Below, piece by piece: positions 35,973 through 48,523 of a DNA stretch of 64,000 nt. Made by a program: the position numbers and the translations under genes. The stretch's first letter is position 1, and every line of letters begins with the position of its first letter. The notes below the pieces were generated by a model. The model ran no database searches, had not been told where the DNA came from, and saw nothing but the letters and a program-made list of their open reading frames with translations. The stretch covers positions 5,570,501 to 5,634,500 of the forward strand of contig WPIO01000023.1 of the NCBI GenBank assembly GCA_009760855.2, read 5' to 3'. The stretch comes from Cristatella mucedo. Lineage: Eukaryota > Bryozoa > Phylactolaemata > Cristatellidae.

Positions 35973-36184
35973 GTGCGTGTTTTGTGCGGGCGCCACGCGC
36001 GCACACACTGCGACGAATCGGGGGACGCGGCTTGCGAGCGCGCGTTCCCTAGCCATCTGCCGCTTCGCCGCCGCTGCCGCAGGCTGCGGCGGCTGGCCGA
36101 GGCGTTCCGGCGCGGAACCCCTCGCGAGCCACGCGCGCGCGAGCTCGCTAATCGCGCGCTCGCGCGCTCTCGTTTCGCGAGCAG

Positions 36185-36255
36185 ACGACGGAGCGGAAAA
36201 ATTCGTCACAGTGCTTCTCGACGGCAAGGAGTCGACCGTGATATTCATGGACTCG
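36185..36255 (+). CDS. RGK-family small GTPase, exon 2
   Basis: A 71-base exon after an acceptor gcgagcag, completing the split codon and encoding residues 219-242 (including V-T-V-L-L-D-G-K-E-S-T-V-I-F-M-D-S). This is the beta2-beta3 hairpin of the G domain. In Ras the next motif is DxxG. RGK proteins lack it and vary here (D-x-W-E in vertebrates), and this protein continues D-S-D-Y across the junction. The donor is gtgagt at 36256. The preceding intron is 212 bp and very GC-rich. Confidence 0.88.
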
Positions 36256-36384
36256 GTGAGTCAGACGTGCTGAGCGCGTCGTTGCCGAGCCGCGACAGCT
36301 GCGGCTGCGCGGCCCGAGCTGCGCGGACCGAGCATCGCGGCCCGAGCGGCCCAGTGAGTCTGCGCGGACGCGTTCGACGCGCAG

Positions 36385-36577
36385 GACTACGACAAGAACA
36401 GCTACGACCCGAGCTCGGCGACGGCCTACATCGTCGTCTACTCGGTGACGGACCGAGACTCGCTGAGCGAGGCGCAGGCGCTGCTGAAGAATCTGCGTCA
36501 CTTTGAGAAGGACAAGGCCATCATACTCGTGGGAAACAAGATCGACTTGGCCAGGAAGAGACAGGTCGCCGTCCAGG
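36385..36577 (+). CDS. RGK-family small GTPase, exon 3 (contains NKxD)
   Basis: Encodes residues 243-306 plus one base, entered in phase 0 after a gcgcag acceptor. It contains A-Y-I-V-V-Y-S-V-T-D-R-D-S-L and the guanine-specificity motif L-V-G-N-K-I-D-L (NKID at 293-296), followed by A-R-K-R-Q-V. These are diagnostic G-domain elements, and the Y-S-V-T-D-R-x-S phrase is typical of RGK members. The donor is gtgagc at 36578. The intron before it is 129 bp. Confidence 0.92.
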
Positions 36578-37516
36578 GTGAGCAGCGTCAGCGGTGTAGC
36601 CAGCGCCGTAGCCGCGGCGCGGGCTCCTGCCCGCGTCCAGTAGGCGCCCGCCGCCCGGCTCCTGCCCGTCCTCGCCCGGCTCGTCGGCAACGAGCGGCGC
36701 GCTCGGCACAGGATCGAGTCGAGCCGTAAAAAAGTCCCCAGGCTCCGCCGCCGCCGCCGCCGCATGGCAGCGGCAAGCGAGCGCAGACTGCTGCGGCAGT
36801 GGCAAAAGGCAGCGGGGCCGCGGTAGCGTCGACGGTTGAGCGAATTATCGTGCCCTGATTATAGAGTGACAGTTCGGCGCGAGTTTTCGCCGGCAGACAA
36901 TTTTCACCGCCGCCGCGGCGTCGGCGGGTGCTTCGGCGGCGGCGGCGGGGGCGTAGCCCATTGTCTTTCGGCTCGCGCTCAGGCGAAGCGCCGCAGCCGC
37001 CGCAGCCGCCGCCGAAAGTCGCGGCTGCAGCCGACGTCGCCGACTCGGCCGCTCGGACGTTGCACTCGGCCTTCGGAGCACACCTTTGCTCGCTGCACGC
37101 TTAGCCCCACGCCGCCGCCCCTCCTCCCTCCCGCCCCGGCGTCGGGGCGCTAACCTGCGCCGCTTCCTCGCTTACGGCCCGTGGCGACCGAGGCTTGCAA
37201 CGCCGTAAATGCGGCGGCGCCGCAGTCGGAGCAGCGATCGTAATCAGCGCCGAAGCGCAAAAACCGGCGGAAGCGGCGGCGGCGAAATCGAATCGAGCTC
37301 TGACCCTCGGGTCGACCGGGTCGCCTGCCAGGGGCGCAGTTGGCCACTCGCCGGCCGACGGCGCCAATCAAGGCGACCCGGCGGTAAGGGCCGGCAGACG
37401 GCCGTGCCAGTAGAAACCCTTTTCCCGCCGGCCGCGTACGCATCCGTCGCCATCCAATCGTTGCCACTCGGAGGCCGTTGCCGCAGCGACGGCTCGCGCG
37501 TCCTCGCTCCAGACGC

Positions 37517-37553
<37 letters not shown>

Positions 37554-38382
37554 GCCTGGCGCCGAGTCGGCGCATGCGAACGGTGCGTCCGTGGACGCGC
37601 GCCCTCGCTGCCGTGCGAGCAATCGGCCCGCGTCCTCCGCTGTTCTCGCTTGGCTGCTCTCTTTCTCGCTCGCCTGGTGACGAAGCCTCTCTGGGAAGCT
37701 GTCGGACGGTGGGTTCAGCGGCGACGAGCGTGTGAAGAAAACTAGACTCGCCATTTTGCCAATAACCGGTCTCGCCTGAAAGCAGCGAAGCGATAGTCCG
37801 GCCTTTGGTGAAACTTGAAGAACGGGCCTTGGCTCGCGTCTATCCACGCGACAAAGTTTCCCGCCCGCCCGCGTTCGAGACAAAAGTAACGAGAAAGTAA
37901 ATTCCGCGTTCAGAGAAAACATTTAAGGCTAGTGAAATTGGCTGCGAGTATTTTTCTTGGCTGAGTCGCGGACCTTTCGACGTCTGCATCGATGTTGATC
38001 GATGCGAGAGTTGACTACCGATGACGCATGGCGTATGGTTGCATAGAATTTCATGCGTCGGGTGGAGTAAGCTGCACGTGTAATTTTACATGAAATCCCG
38101 TGGACGTTTTCAGCACTTTAATTTTGCTTAAGGTCAGGTTGTACGCGTAGCGGCTAGTTTGGAAGTCCTAGTCGGCACCTCGGTGTCCTTGTCTCGCGGT
38201 TTCGACCTGCTATCGCGGCGACCGCTGGAACCTAGACCTGCTACATATTTATGCGCTCACCTATAGCCAACAACTTAGTTAATAGTCGTTGCAAGGGGAA
38301 GCCGAGAAATGGCTCAAATTGTGCCACTTTTAAGATATCTAGACTGGTTGTGCATTTATATGCTTGGTGCGCAATAGGAAAC

Positions 38383-38444
38383 GTCCTGCGTAGCACCCAC
38401 ATAGTTTTAGTGGCTTTGTGGAGTTACAGACGGAGATACATTGC
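38383..38444 (+). mobile_element. LINE-B 3' tail only
   Basis: gtagcacccacatagtttta followed by ggagttacagacggagatac is the family B tail. It runs straight into a GA-rich tract. Confidence 0.7.
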
Positions 38445-38595
38445 AAGAGAGGAGAAGAGAGAGAGGAGAAGGGAGAAAGAGAAGAGAGAGGGAGAGGAAA
38501 GAGAGAGAGGAGAAGAAAGAGAGAGGGGAGAAGAGAGAGAGGAGAAGAGAGAAAGAGAGAGGAGAAGAAAGAGAGAGAAGAAGAAGAGAGATCTT
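38440..38595. repeat. Purine tract, (GAGAGGAGAA)-type
   Basis: About 155 bp of almost pure purine on the plus strand with irregular gagagg/agaaga units, directly after the LINE-B tail. Confidence 0.9.
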
Positions 38596-39383
38596 TTCTG
38601 TCTCTTCAAGAGCGTTCCGCACAAAGCAATGCTAGTTTGTCCAACTCTAACGCCATCTTGAGAAGCTGCCTATCGAGAAATAACCCGGCAGGCGTAACCA
38701 ATAAGATGCAACCGTAATTTTAAGAAACGTAGAGACAAATCGGTAGCTGACGAACTGAGAGGGCTTGGAGGAGAGAGTGGGAAAGAGCGCAGAGATCGAG
38801 ATTTTTTTATAAACAGAAGCAACGACTTTCGTGTCGGGCAACGACAGACGGCTGTGCGGTGCCGTTCTCGAGACCGTACGGCGAGAAGAGCCCCGTGCGC
38901 ATGCGCTCTCGATGGCAAGGCGAGAAATAGTCCGACTCAATCGGCGGGCGAATTTGAGAGCTGGGTGCGACTCTCGCCTCCAGAGTGGCAGGCCTTCGGC
39001 TAAGCCGACGAGGATGGCAAGATACGCGTACCGCTTGCTTCGGGCGCTGCGACTCTCCGCTCGGACCGCTCGGCGCCGGATGCGCGCGACTGGCGGCTTG
39101 GCTTTGAGTCGCTGTCTCCTCCACGCATCCGCCAGACGGGCCGTTTGGGAGGGCGCGAGTGATGGAGTCTCTCCTGCGGAGAGTTTCTCGCTCAGCGTGC
39201 CGAGCGACAGGTACTAGCGAGCCAGTCGATGCCACTGCGAGGCGTCTCACTGGTACCGAAGCAGAGCGTCAGGAAGGCAGCGGAAGGCAGGGGAGCGAGC
39301 GAGCGAGCGACCTCCAACAGATTTCGCGAGGATTCTCTGCTGGCCCGATGTGGGAATTGAAGAGTAGATGTTCTTATAAATCT

Positions 39384-39402
39384 CGCCCCCCCCCCCCGCC
39401 GC
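39384..39402. repeat. Poly-C run
   Basis: A run of 14 or so C residues broken only near its end, in RGK intron 3. Confidence 0.8.
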
Positions 39403-39725
39403 CAGCAACTCCATTTAAGCGGGTCAGCTCACAGCAGCTTCGCGGGAAAGGCTTTCTTTCGCAAGCGCCGCACGACGCCGCCGCGACTGCAGGAGCTAAG
39501 CGGCGGCGGCAGCAGCAGCAGCAGCTAGCCTTGCGTGTCGGCGTCAGACAATCGCTTTCTATCCTCCAATCACCTGGGAGCAGCCGCAGCTTCTTGGCCA
39601 CAGTCTGGTGCGCGACCGAGTTCCTTCGAGATATAACGACCGGTTAAGCGCGAACGCATTTATCGCCGACAGCAGAGTCTTAATGGATTTGCACGGGAAG
39701 CCCTGTCGTCAATGCCGCCGAGCTA

Positions 39726-39797
39726 GAGCGCGTAGCAACTGGGGGAGCGCGTAGCAACTGGGGGAGCGCGTAGCAACCGGGGGAACGCGTGGCAACT
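39726..39797. repeat. 19-bp minisatellite, just under four units
   Basis: Unit gagcgcgtagcaactgggg, with single-base changes in the third and fourth copies. Confidence 0.9.
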
Positions 39798-40394
39798 GCT
39801 CTTTCATCTCCGACGCTGCTCTAGGCGGCCCAAATCGCCGACGCCGTAGGCGGCAAATCTCTTGAGCCAGGAAGTAGACGAGCTTTCAAAGGTCCGTCGT
39901 TTCGACGAACGCGGGTCGGAAATGGTCCGTCGAACTCCCGGCTAATGTAGAGCGGCTCGAGTGCGGTGCATCCGCACGCACCGCATCTGACCGCCAGCGG
40001 CGTGGCGTCGTGCTCGCTCCGGATCCGCTTCGGATCTTGTCCGACGCGGCCGCAGTGCTTATCCGCCCGTCCCAGCGTGCGTCGCTTCAACGGTCGCTGT
40101 CGTCCGAAGGCGTTCATTCGTTCGACTCAACCACGCCTTCGGTCGCAGGGACTTTGCTGGCGCAATCGATACGAAGCACCCGTAGGGATAGATAGGTCCT
40201 CGGTGCAACAACGTGCGTGGCTCGGGGGCAACAGTGGCCGAGGCTCCTGCTGCTGCTGCTGCTGTTGCGGTGCCATGCCAGCTGCCGAGTTAGCCTTGAG
40301 CAGGAGGAGCCGGGCTTGGTCACTGGTCTGCCGGCGTTTCCTCTCAGCCGCCGCAGCATTCCGAGTCGGGCGTGACAGCGGCGGCGGCGCCGCT

Positions 40395-40429
40395 GCGCCT
40401 CTGCGACGCCTCCTGCGTCGCAGAGGCGC
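40395..40429. repeat. Perfect inverted repeat, 14-bp arms
   Basis: gcgcctctgcgacg and its exact complement are separated by 7 bases. It would form a strong GC hairpin in the intron transcript. Confidence 0.85.
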
Positions 40430-40776
40430 GCCGACCGAAATCCGCGCGCCTCGGCGTCGATCGGCTGGCAGCTGCAGCCGCTCTGGCGACCGACCTTCGG
40501 CGCTGCTTCCGAGCGCCTTTAATTGCGGGCGGCGCAAAGGTCGGACGGAGGCTGTTCGGATCTCTCGGGGACTTCCGGCAATCTGCCGCAGCTCTTCTCG
40601 TCCGGCGGCTTTTCGCCGCGTCGGTCCCCGAGCCCGCGCGGCGCGCTCCTTCGGCCCGAGCTCCGAGCCGCCGCGCGGGTTTCACCCGCGGCGGCCGAGT
40701 CCACATCAAGGCTGCTGCCGCCGCCGCCGCGGCGGGAAACCGACCCCTCGAGCTAGCGCTCTCTAGCGCGCTTTGC

Positions 40777-40800
40777 GGAGCGGCTCGCGCGAGCCGCTCC
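40777..40800. repeat. Perfect 24-bp palindrome
   Basis: ggagcggctcgc followed directly by its exact complement, with no spacer. Confidence 0.9.
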
Positions 40801-41408
40801 GAGCCCGTCGCTACTTGCGCACGGTGCGGATCATCCCGACGCGTCTCCAAAGCAGCAGGCGGCTCTCTCTCTCTCTCTCTCCACCCAGCGGTCCGCAGCT
40901 TCGAGCGCGGCCGCGAACGTACGGTTACGCGAGAAGCACCGACTATCCCGCGACAATTGGCTGGCGGCTCCTCGTCGGCTACCGCCGGCTTTCGTTGCAC
41001 CGCGCGCGCACGATCGCGGCGACGATAATTTATTAATCCGCTTATTTATTCATGTGCGAATTACAATTGCGTCCGTCTGCAATGTGCGGGAACTCTGGGC
41101 CCGCACTTATAGACGGCGGTGCGGCGGGCGGCGAACGAAGCCGACTCGCGCGCGCGCCGCAAATGGACGTCGAGACGAGTCCGGCTCAGCAGCAGCGGCG
41201 GCGGCGTCGGCGGCCGTAATTAGTTTAAGTAGCTGATACGCTAATTTAAAGGCAACGCTAAAGAAGCAATTGAGCCGAGCCTCGCGACATTTGCAGACTT
41301 GCGCAATCCGCTTTAAGTGAGCCAAACGCTTACGCAGCTCTACAGCGCGAGAAGCCGCGGCAGCAGCGATGCGATTCTAGCGGCTCCCAACCGACTCTCC
41401 CCGGACTG

Positions 41409-41511
41409 ACTCGCAGTCCGATTCGCCGGTCTGACTCGCCGGTCCGACTCTTCGGTCCGATTCGCCGGTCCGACTCGTCGGTCTGATTCGCCGGTCCGAC
41501 TCACCGTTCGG
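41409..41511. repeat. 13-bp minisatellite, eight units
   Basis: Unit actcgccggtccg with alternating act/att starts, which suggests a 26-bp higher unit in part. Confidence 0.9.
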
Positions 41512-41774
41512 AGCTTGCAGCCTGCTTTCTTGGCGTTTGACCGAGCTGCAGTGGTCGGCCGGTTTCTGGAGATCGCCAATGGCTTTATCGCACCTGCAGA
41601 GGTCGCGTGTGGACGAGCGTGCAAAACGACCTTTATATCGACGGAGCTCCGTCGAGCGGGTTTCAAACGGTTTGAATGACGCCACGGAAACAGCAAAAGC
41701 TTACGTGGAGGCCGTATTAAGATTCGATCTCAGCCAAGCTCTCCTGAAAGAAAAACACGTGCCGTTTTACTCTC

Positions 41775-42735
41775 TAAAATTGAATGATGATAAAAACCCA
41801 CCTTCTAGTTATGGACGAACCAAATGTGATTGAGAAACTGGAAAACCTAGCGCTCATAATCGGCTCTTCCAGCATATCTGCTGTTGAATCTGCACGAAAG
41901 GTGTCATGTTCCAAAGTGACCTTTCACTAGACAACCACGTCAGCTCCACAGTCAAGTCCGCCCACCTTTGGCTACATATCATTGCTAAAATTCGGGCTTG
42001 TTTAGACAGGGATACAACATCTAAATTGGTCCTTGCGTTTGTGAAATCTGTCTCAAATTCTGTTACTCAATGCTTGCTGGCCTACCGGCCTGCGCAATCA
42101 GGCACTTACAGCTGGTCCAAAACTCTGCAGCTAGGCTTGTCTGTCGGGAGTGTCGCAGTTGCCACATCTCATCACTCCTCGCCGACCTGCACTGGCACCC
42201 AGTCAAGCAACGCATCAATTTCAAGGTTCTGTCACTCACTTTCAGGTCCCTTCATTATTTGGCTCCAGCCTACCAATCAGATCTACTGCCCCACTAGTTT
42301 ATGCATCGCAACACCTGCTTTTCGGAATCTAATTGTCTACCTATACCTTGTACGAAACCTCAAATTCTTTGGAGACAGTGCCTTTAGTTCGCACGCTTCC
42401 AAAGCCTGGAACTCACATCCGAATCGCGTCACGACATCCTCTGACTTGACCACATTTAAAAAGAAGCTAAAGATGCAGCTGGTTATCACGTTGTTTAGTG
42501 GGTCCATGTGATTCGTCCTTCGTGTGCCTATGCATGCTGACGATGTGCACGCTACCACTAACAATATTTGCGTGCTGACCCTGTGCATATCACTTCTAAC
42601 CAGGTTGTGCTTGTTGTCATTGAGCATGCTACCACTAACCATTCGATCGTGCTTCCTTTTGCAACAAATGTAAAGTGTCCAGACAGAGATTAAGTTCTCC
42701 GAGGGCGCAATAAAAAATGCATTATTGTTATTTAT
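41775..42735 (+). mobile_element. LINE-A 3' half within RGK intron 3
   Basis: It starts near L-K-L-N-D-D-K and continues with D-L-S-L-D-N-H-V-S-S-T-V-K-S and the C-terminal region (V-Q-N-S-A-A-R-L-V-C-R at about 42115) to the stem-loop tail and a short attattgtt end. It is in the same orientation as the host gene. Frameshifted and 5'-truncated. Confidence 0.85.
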
Positions 42736-42739
42736 TATA

Positions 42740-44150
42740 TGTTAGAAGGTGTTCGCACTTCCAGCCAAGCTGCAGAGCATCGCAATTTGCTAACAGAGAT
42801 TTAGGAAGGAAATGTGGAAGGGTGTGGGAATCATGTGAGCGCATTGCCATTACTGAGCACCTTCCTGAGCTCGCAGTACCGAAAATCTCGCTCTCCGCAA
42901 CGCACGCCCAAACGTGAACACGCGGAGCTTTCTAAAGTGTCTAAATGATATCAAATATTACCTCGAACACGTCCGCCTCAGCGGTTGAAAGAGAGCGCTT
43001 TCATCCGTCTTAGAGTTACGCACACTGTTTGTGGGAGGAGATATGCAAGCTTCGCGTTCACGAGTTTCCAGCGCACACTGTTCAAAGACCGATTCGCCCG
43101 CCCCCCCCCAGCGTAGCGATAAACCAACCACAGCGACCGTAAGTCGGTGGCGGTGCGCTAGCTGACGCACCGCCACCGACACGGCGCTGAATCCGCGTAG
43201 AGTTGACGAAGAGCTCCCACTCTCGGCTCGGTCGGCGCGCGCAGCAAGCGCGGGAAACGGTCGTCCGTTGCCCAGCTGTGAACCCAAAGTGAAAGTGGAG
43301 ATGGCTTGAGGAAACTTCCGTCTTTAATCGCCCGCATCGATACGCGACGCGAAACGAAATGACTTTGAAAAGCTGCGAATAAGCCGACATGGTGGCTGAG
43401 TGTGTCATCTTCTTGGACAGCGAGCGAAGTTGGTGCGGCTGCCTCAATTTACTTTTGGCTTATTGTGCGATCAATTCAATCAAACATCGATCACACAGAG
43501 GCGGCCCGTCATTTTCTGGCAATTTAGTAGCAAAAATTACATGGCCTGCGGCGCTTAACAAGTGGTGCCATTTAGAAATACGGACACTCGCGAGGCTTCG
43601 CGAGTGCAGAGGCACTAGCAAAATCCAAATGTGACGCAGGTAGAATCCGGTCAGTAAGGCAAGGGATAGTCGCAGCCGTTCGTAGCGCGAAGCGTCCACC
43701 TCGTCGTCATCCACCAATCTCCACTCGGTTTCATCGCTGCTCACTTCTCTTGTCTGCACTCGCGGTCACTCCCACGCTTGACATCGCAAGTGCATTAAGG
43801 CGGAATTCAGTGCAAGCCACGACAAGTCTTGAATGGCATCTTAAACTGCTAACTCCTGGGATTATAGAACACCTGCATCACCGAGCATGAGCTACACCAA
43901 TTTTAACTGACGACAGCTAATAGAAGAAGCAATACTATGCATGCACAAACACAGGCGGCTCGGAAATGTCGGTCGAGGCTTACTCTAATTTCGCAGTGAA
44001 TGGGCAACTGAAAAAGGCCATATATATCGCTTGAACTTTGACGAGTTGGTAAGTTAGATCCTGCAAGTACTATGGTTGCGTATGGTGCTACCGATTGCCA
44101 AACTCATTAACCTCAGTGGATGTTGCCCGATCCACAATCAGGACTTACAT
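42740..44150. other. Intron sequence, nothing recognised
   Basis: A short inverted pair, ggtggcggtgcg with its complement, lies near 43147-43180. Otherwise plain. Confidence 0.4.
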
Positions 44151-44180
44151 CGACGTCTGCGTTTCGTGCTGAAAGCGGGC

Positions 44181-44465
<285 letters not shown>

Positions 44466-44659
44466 AAGAAAGCAAGAAAATAGAGGGAGAAGGCACAAGA
44501 TATAAGAATAGAGAGCACAAGAAAGTGTGTGAAAGAGAGGGGTAGACAGCATAGGTTGGGGGCCTGGGGCTGTGGTGGCAGCTAGTCGATCGCTTGATGC
44601 AATCGGAGAGAGACTTCGACATTTTTGAGCGCGGAGAAGCTCAACTCACTGTCCTTCAC

Positions 44660-45640
44660 GAATCATCAGGAGGCAGCTATGGCGCCGACCGTCGTAGCTA
44701 AGGACGTCGGCTGCCGTCTCCTTTGCATGCTGGCGGTCTCCTGAGCCTTTCCGGTCGGCCATCTCATCAATGCGCTGGGAGCTCAGCTGCTATCTAGCTG
44801 CGTCTCGGGACTAGCGTACGCTGCGGCCGCCACTTTTAAGGTTTGGCCACCGAGGCTTCATCCTGAAAAAAGACTCGCTGCGTTGCTTTGCCTCCACGAT
44901 GTCGCTGGCGCCTCGTGAAAAGACGTCAAGCAGCACAAGTAAGCGCGGCGTGCCAGCTGAATCGCGCAGCAAGCCAGCGACAGCGCTGTCTCATTCGAGG
45001 CATCGGTGCGCATCCGGCACGAGGCAGCGGCACACTACCGGCGGCGAGAGCGGCGTCTTTAGTTATCCGTCGTCCGAGCGCTCTCTTTCGTTGCGTTGCC
45101 ACAGGATTGGCTGGCTCTGGCGCCGTCGCTCTAGCTTCCGCCCTCGGACGCGTTTGTCGTCGCTCGGATTTCCTTTTGCCGCCGCTCACACACGCTCCGA
45201 CTCAGCATCCGCTGCTCCACGAGTCACCCCACGTTCGCGCGCGTGCGCTCGCGCCTGCGGCAGCGATTTCCGTGCGTTTCGTTTCGACGTGCGTAGAAAA
45301 CCTAGAAAAGGTTTTAATGCTCTTTTATTGAGCAATGCAAATTATCAATTATCAATGATAACGTCACTATTTTAGTGAGTAGTTTTCACAATTATTGATT
45401 ATTATTAATGTTATTGTTAGCGAAGTCATCGAGAGGTGTCGAACGCGTCGCCGCCACGCAAGAGCCTGCGCTCGCGAGCGCGCCCCGTGTGCGCGCAGGC
45501 AGATGCGCTGCCGCCGAAGACCGTTGAAAGAGCGCTACGAAGACGCTCGGGAGCTCGACCTTTACGCCGCCGCCGCCACCGCCGCAACTCTCTCGCTCGC
45601 CTGCCTCGGCGCTCCACTTTGCACCTGCCTGCTTTCATTT
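44660..45640. other. CpG-rich end of RGK intron 3
   Basis: An ATG at 44899 opens a short frame with a donor-like gtaagc after 13 codons, whose phase would suit exon 4. This could be an alternative first exon, but there is no other support. Confidence 0.3.
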
Positions 45641-45642
45641 AG

Positions 45643-45845
45643 ACGGCGAGCGAGTGGCGGCGGACTATGGAGCGGACTTCATCGAGACGTCGACTGTGCT
45701 CAATCACAAAGTCGACAACTTGCTGGTGGGCATACTCAGCAAAATACGGCAGCAACAGAGCACGCACCAAGCGCCGACAAGTAGGAAGGGCAAGGACATT
45801 CGCAAGTCGATAAAAGGCCTGCTGGGCAGGATCGTGTCAAAGTGA
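45643..45845 (+). CDS. RGK-family small GTPase, exon 4 (C-terminus)
   Basis: Encodes residues 307-373 after completing the split codon, ending at TGA. It holds the G5 motif as F-I-E-T-S-T (ETST at 321-324; usual E-T-S-A), then N-H-K-V-D-N-L-L-V-G-I-L, the alpha5 helix typical of RGK proteins (H-N-V-D-x-L-x-x-G-I), and S-K-I-R. The tail after 340 is basic (R-K-G-K-D-I-R-K-S-I-K), as needed for phospholipid binding. It ends G-L-L-G-R-I-V-S-K and lacks the conserved K-S-C-H-D-L-S-V-L-like end seen in vertebrate members. The terminal motif may be absent in this lineage, or lie in a further exon of another isoform. Confidence 0.9.
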
Positions 45846-45881
45846 CCCCCGTACGGCACTGGGTCGAAGGCCGGGAAAGCT

Positions 45882-45980
45882 TCTCTCTCTTTCTCTTTCT
45901 CTTTCTCTTTCTCTTTCTCTTGCTCTTTTTCTTTTCTCTTCTTCTTTTCTTTCCTTTTCTTTCCTTTCATTTTCTCTCTT
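45882..45980 (+). repeat. (TTTCTC)n pyrimidine tract after the RGK stop codon
   Basis: About 95 bp of almost pure pyrimidine starting 37 bases after the stop, presumably in the 3' UTR. Such tracts can bind polypyrimidine-binding proteins, but that is only a possibility here. Confidence 0.85.
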
Positions 45981-46226
45981 CCGGTGCGCTTGAGAGCGTG
46001 GTGGCAACGCACGAGTCCAAGTACGCTTCGGACGGCGGCGACGGCCGCTCGTCGTCCCAGCTCGCTTCGGTCTCCTGTCCAGCGCTTCGCTGCGCGGCGG
46101 CGGCCAAGACGCGACGACGCCAATGTCAGCCTTCTCCTACCCAGCGGCGGCGGTGGCAGCGCCACCTCGAGGTACGGCGCATGGACGCGGTGCTCCGACG
46201 GCCGAAGACGCCAACCCACGGAACGA

Positions 46227-46228
<2 letters not shown>

Positions 46229-46265
<37 letters not shown>
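46229..46265. repeat. (GCC)n run, about 12 units
   Basis: A pure GCC run in CpG-rich DNA downstream of the RGK stop codon. Confidence 0.95.
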
Positions 46266-47666
46266 TGCAGCCCGCCAACTTGGCCTCGGCCAAGAGTTGT
46301 GACGCGCACGCATCCGGGTGGCATCGCTCACGTCTGCCCACTCCTCGTCGCGCACCGCTTTCGCTCGACGCCGCATCGCTCGTTCACTGCAAGCACGCGC
46401 TCATTGCTGCAGCAAACCCGTTCCTTTTTAGGGCAAAAACCGCCACTACGGAAGCGCACGCGTTCAATGTTTTAAACGACACGCGCTCTATTAGCTTCAT
46501 GCAATTCAACATGGCCACGTGTGCTCTTGATTTAACGATGCTTGCGTCTAGCCGAAAGGCGACGCGCATGCGCCGCTGAGCAGCTGCGCCGCAGGTCGAG
46601 CAGTGCCGAAGTTCGCGCGATCCTGGGAGGCGCTAACCCCGTGCTCGCGGCAGCGGGCCATAGAAGGGGTGGGAAAGCGACTTTTGGAGGCAGATAACAA
46701 ATGCCCGCGCTTCGTTGGCGTCACCCCTTCGCCGCATGGTGAGCGTCTCGTCGCCTTAAAAGAAAAGCGGCAGCAGAAAAACTCTTTCCAGATGGGATCT
46801 GAAGGACTCTTGAAGCAGGAGAGGGGGGCTGCATGGGCAGGCCTCCGACCTCCATCTCTGACCAATCGGGGAGAAGAGCTGGCGGGCGGATGCACCTTTA
46901 CAGCTCTTCTGGGCTGCCCTGTGGCAAGGTCACTTGTTTTCACCCTTCCGGCTAATTCAGACGCATACGCCTCTCGGCGTTGGCTTTCTTCATTGACGCT
47001 GGCGTCCCCTAAAAGAAAGTGAGCAGGAAGGAAGCCGCGGAGCAGCGAGCTCGCTACTGCACGCCAGCCCAGCCATTCGCTGGCTCAGCAGGCGGCGAGA
47101 GCGATGGCGGCGATCGATGGCGGAAAGGGTCTCGGCGGCGTGTGGCGGCCGCCGCGTGCCGGCGTTCTTCGCTCGGCGGCGCCTCCTGGGACCCGCAGGT
47201 TCTTTTTTCCGGGCATTCAGACCCGCTCGGCAGGTGCGCGATCTACGAGCCGCTCTCGCCAGCACAGCTTGGCGCACCTGAGCCAACTGGCTGGCTAAAT
47301 AGCTAAAAAGCTGCTCGCGCGGTCGATTAATGTTCCGAAGCCGAAGCGGCTCCGCCCGCATGCGGCTCAAGAGAGAGGGAGAGATGAAACCCGTGGGCGG
47401 CGAGCATTCTTTTTTTAAACAATAGGGGCCGGTTGAGCATCTGCGTCAGCAAATCGCAGATCGCTCCGCGATCGCTCTATGGGCGGCACTGAGTCATTCA
47501 GCCGATTGCTCAGCTTGAGCGGTAGATTTTAAGGGTTGCATGCACGGCGGAGAGCAGGTGCCAGCGAGCATGCCCCGGTAAGATGACGATTTCCAAATTG
47601 CGACGGTACCTGTTTCTCAACTTCTTGGCCACTTGAGTGAGCATAACGGAAACGCAAAATGAGACT
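46266..47666. other. CpG-rich 3' flank of the RGK gene
   Basis: Open frames on both strands without recognisable content. It may be 3' UTR up to the first good plus-strand AATAAA at 47667. Confidence 0.35.
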
Positions 47667-47672
47667 AATAAA
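47667..47672 (+). terminator. Candidate polyadenylation signal for the RGK gene
   Basis: AATAAA is the first canonical signal I see downstream on the plus strand, about 1.8 kb after the stop. Earlier non-canonical signals cannot be excluded. Confidence 0.25.
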
Positions 47673-47684
47673 AGCCAGCCTCAA

Positions 47685-47875
47685 TGAGATAGAGAGAGGG
47701 GGAGAGAGAAAAGTGAGAGTGAGAGAGAAAGAGAGAGTTAGAAAAAGAGAGAGAGAGGGGGAGAGAGATTTTGAAAGAAAGAGAGAGAGAATTAGAAAGA
47801 GAGACAGAGAGACAGAGAGAGAGAGAGAGGAGAGAGAGACAGAGAGAGAGGAGAGAAGAGAGAGAGAGAGACGTG
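47685..47875. repeat. Purine tract, (GA)n
   Basis: About 190 bp of gagaga with t and c interruptions. Confidence 0.9.
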
Positions 47876-48059
47876 CCTATGCAGAGCAATGAGGGGAGGA
47901 AAATGAGTGAGTGCCGACTTTGTGTGTAAGAATGGAAAAGGGTAGGGAAATATTGGTAACTTTAAAGACAGAGAAAAGAGATAAAATACGAAAGAAAGAC
48001 AAAATGCAAATAGGAAGAAAGAGATAAAGAGGAGAGAGAAAATCGGTAAAGGAGATTAT

Positions 48060-48125
48060 GACACACGCACGCAAACACACAGAGCAACATTCACAAACAA
48101 ACAGACACACACACACACACACACT
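48060..48125. repeat. AC-rich microsatellite
   Basis: Cacacgcacgcaaacacaca-type sequence with a pure AC run at about 48104-48124. Confidence 0.85.
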
Positions 48126-48523
48126 TGCGTATACACATAGAGACACACGTGCACACAAAAAGAGACCAATTCTGACACTGAAACTGAGAAATGATTGAGC
48201 AACGGAAGAGAAACAATGAGAGAGCAATTGAGGGCAAAGAGCGGTAATCCTAATGGGCGTGACTTCTGCAGAAGTCACGGTGGGATGACAGAGACTGGGA
48301 GAAAGACATCAGACGGGCAACCTGACTAAGCAAGGAAGTCTAAACATAGAAACTTTCTTTATCGACGTCCTCATTGTGCGTGTGCATAATTTTCAATGTC
48401 GCGCTTTCATTTAAAAGCTCTTGTTTGATCAGTTGCTAGATGGGAGCACACACCCCTGGCATGGTATTCGTAAAGCTCCATCAATATTCCCGAGCTATAT
48501 TTTCATGATTTCACTCATTTCGC

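Noticed and set aside
36148-36765. Long minus-strand frame over RGK exons 2 and 3
   Set aside because: It is antisense to exons with intact GTPase motifs and agreeing splice phases.
39159-41028. Open frames of up to about 265 codons in RGK intron 3
   Set aside because: Arg/Ala/Ser-rich frames are open on both strands, as expected of CpG-rich DNA. No domain or splice support.
41409-41511. CRISPR-like array
   Set aside because: Units of 13 bp are contiguous with no spacers. It is a minisatellite in an animal intron.
44899-44940. Alternative first exon for the RGK gene
   Set aside because: An ATG and a donor of the right phase exist, but nothing else supports it. Kept only as a testable idea.
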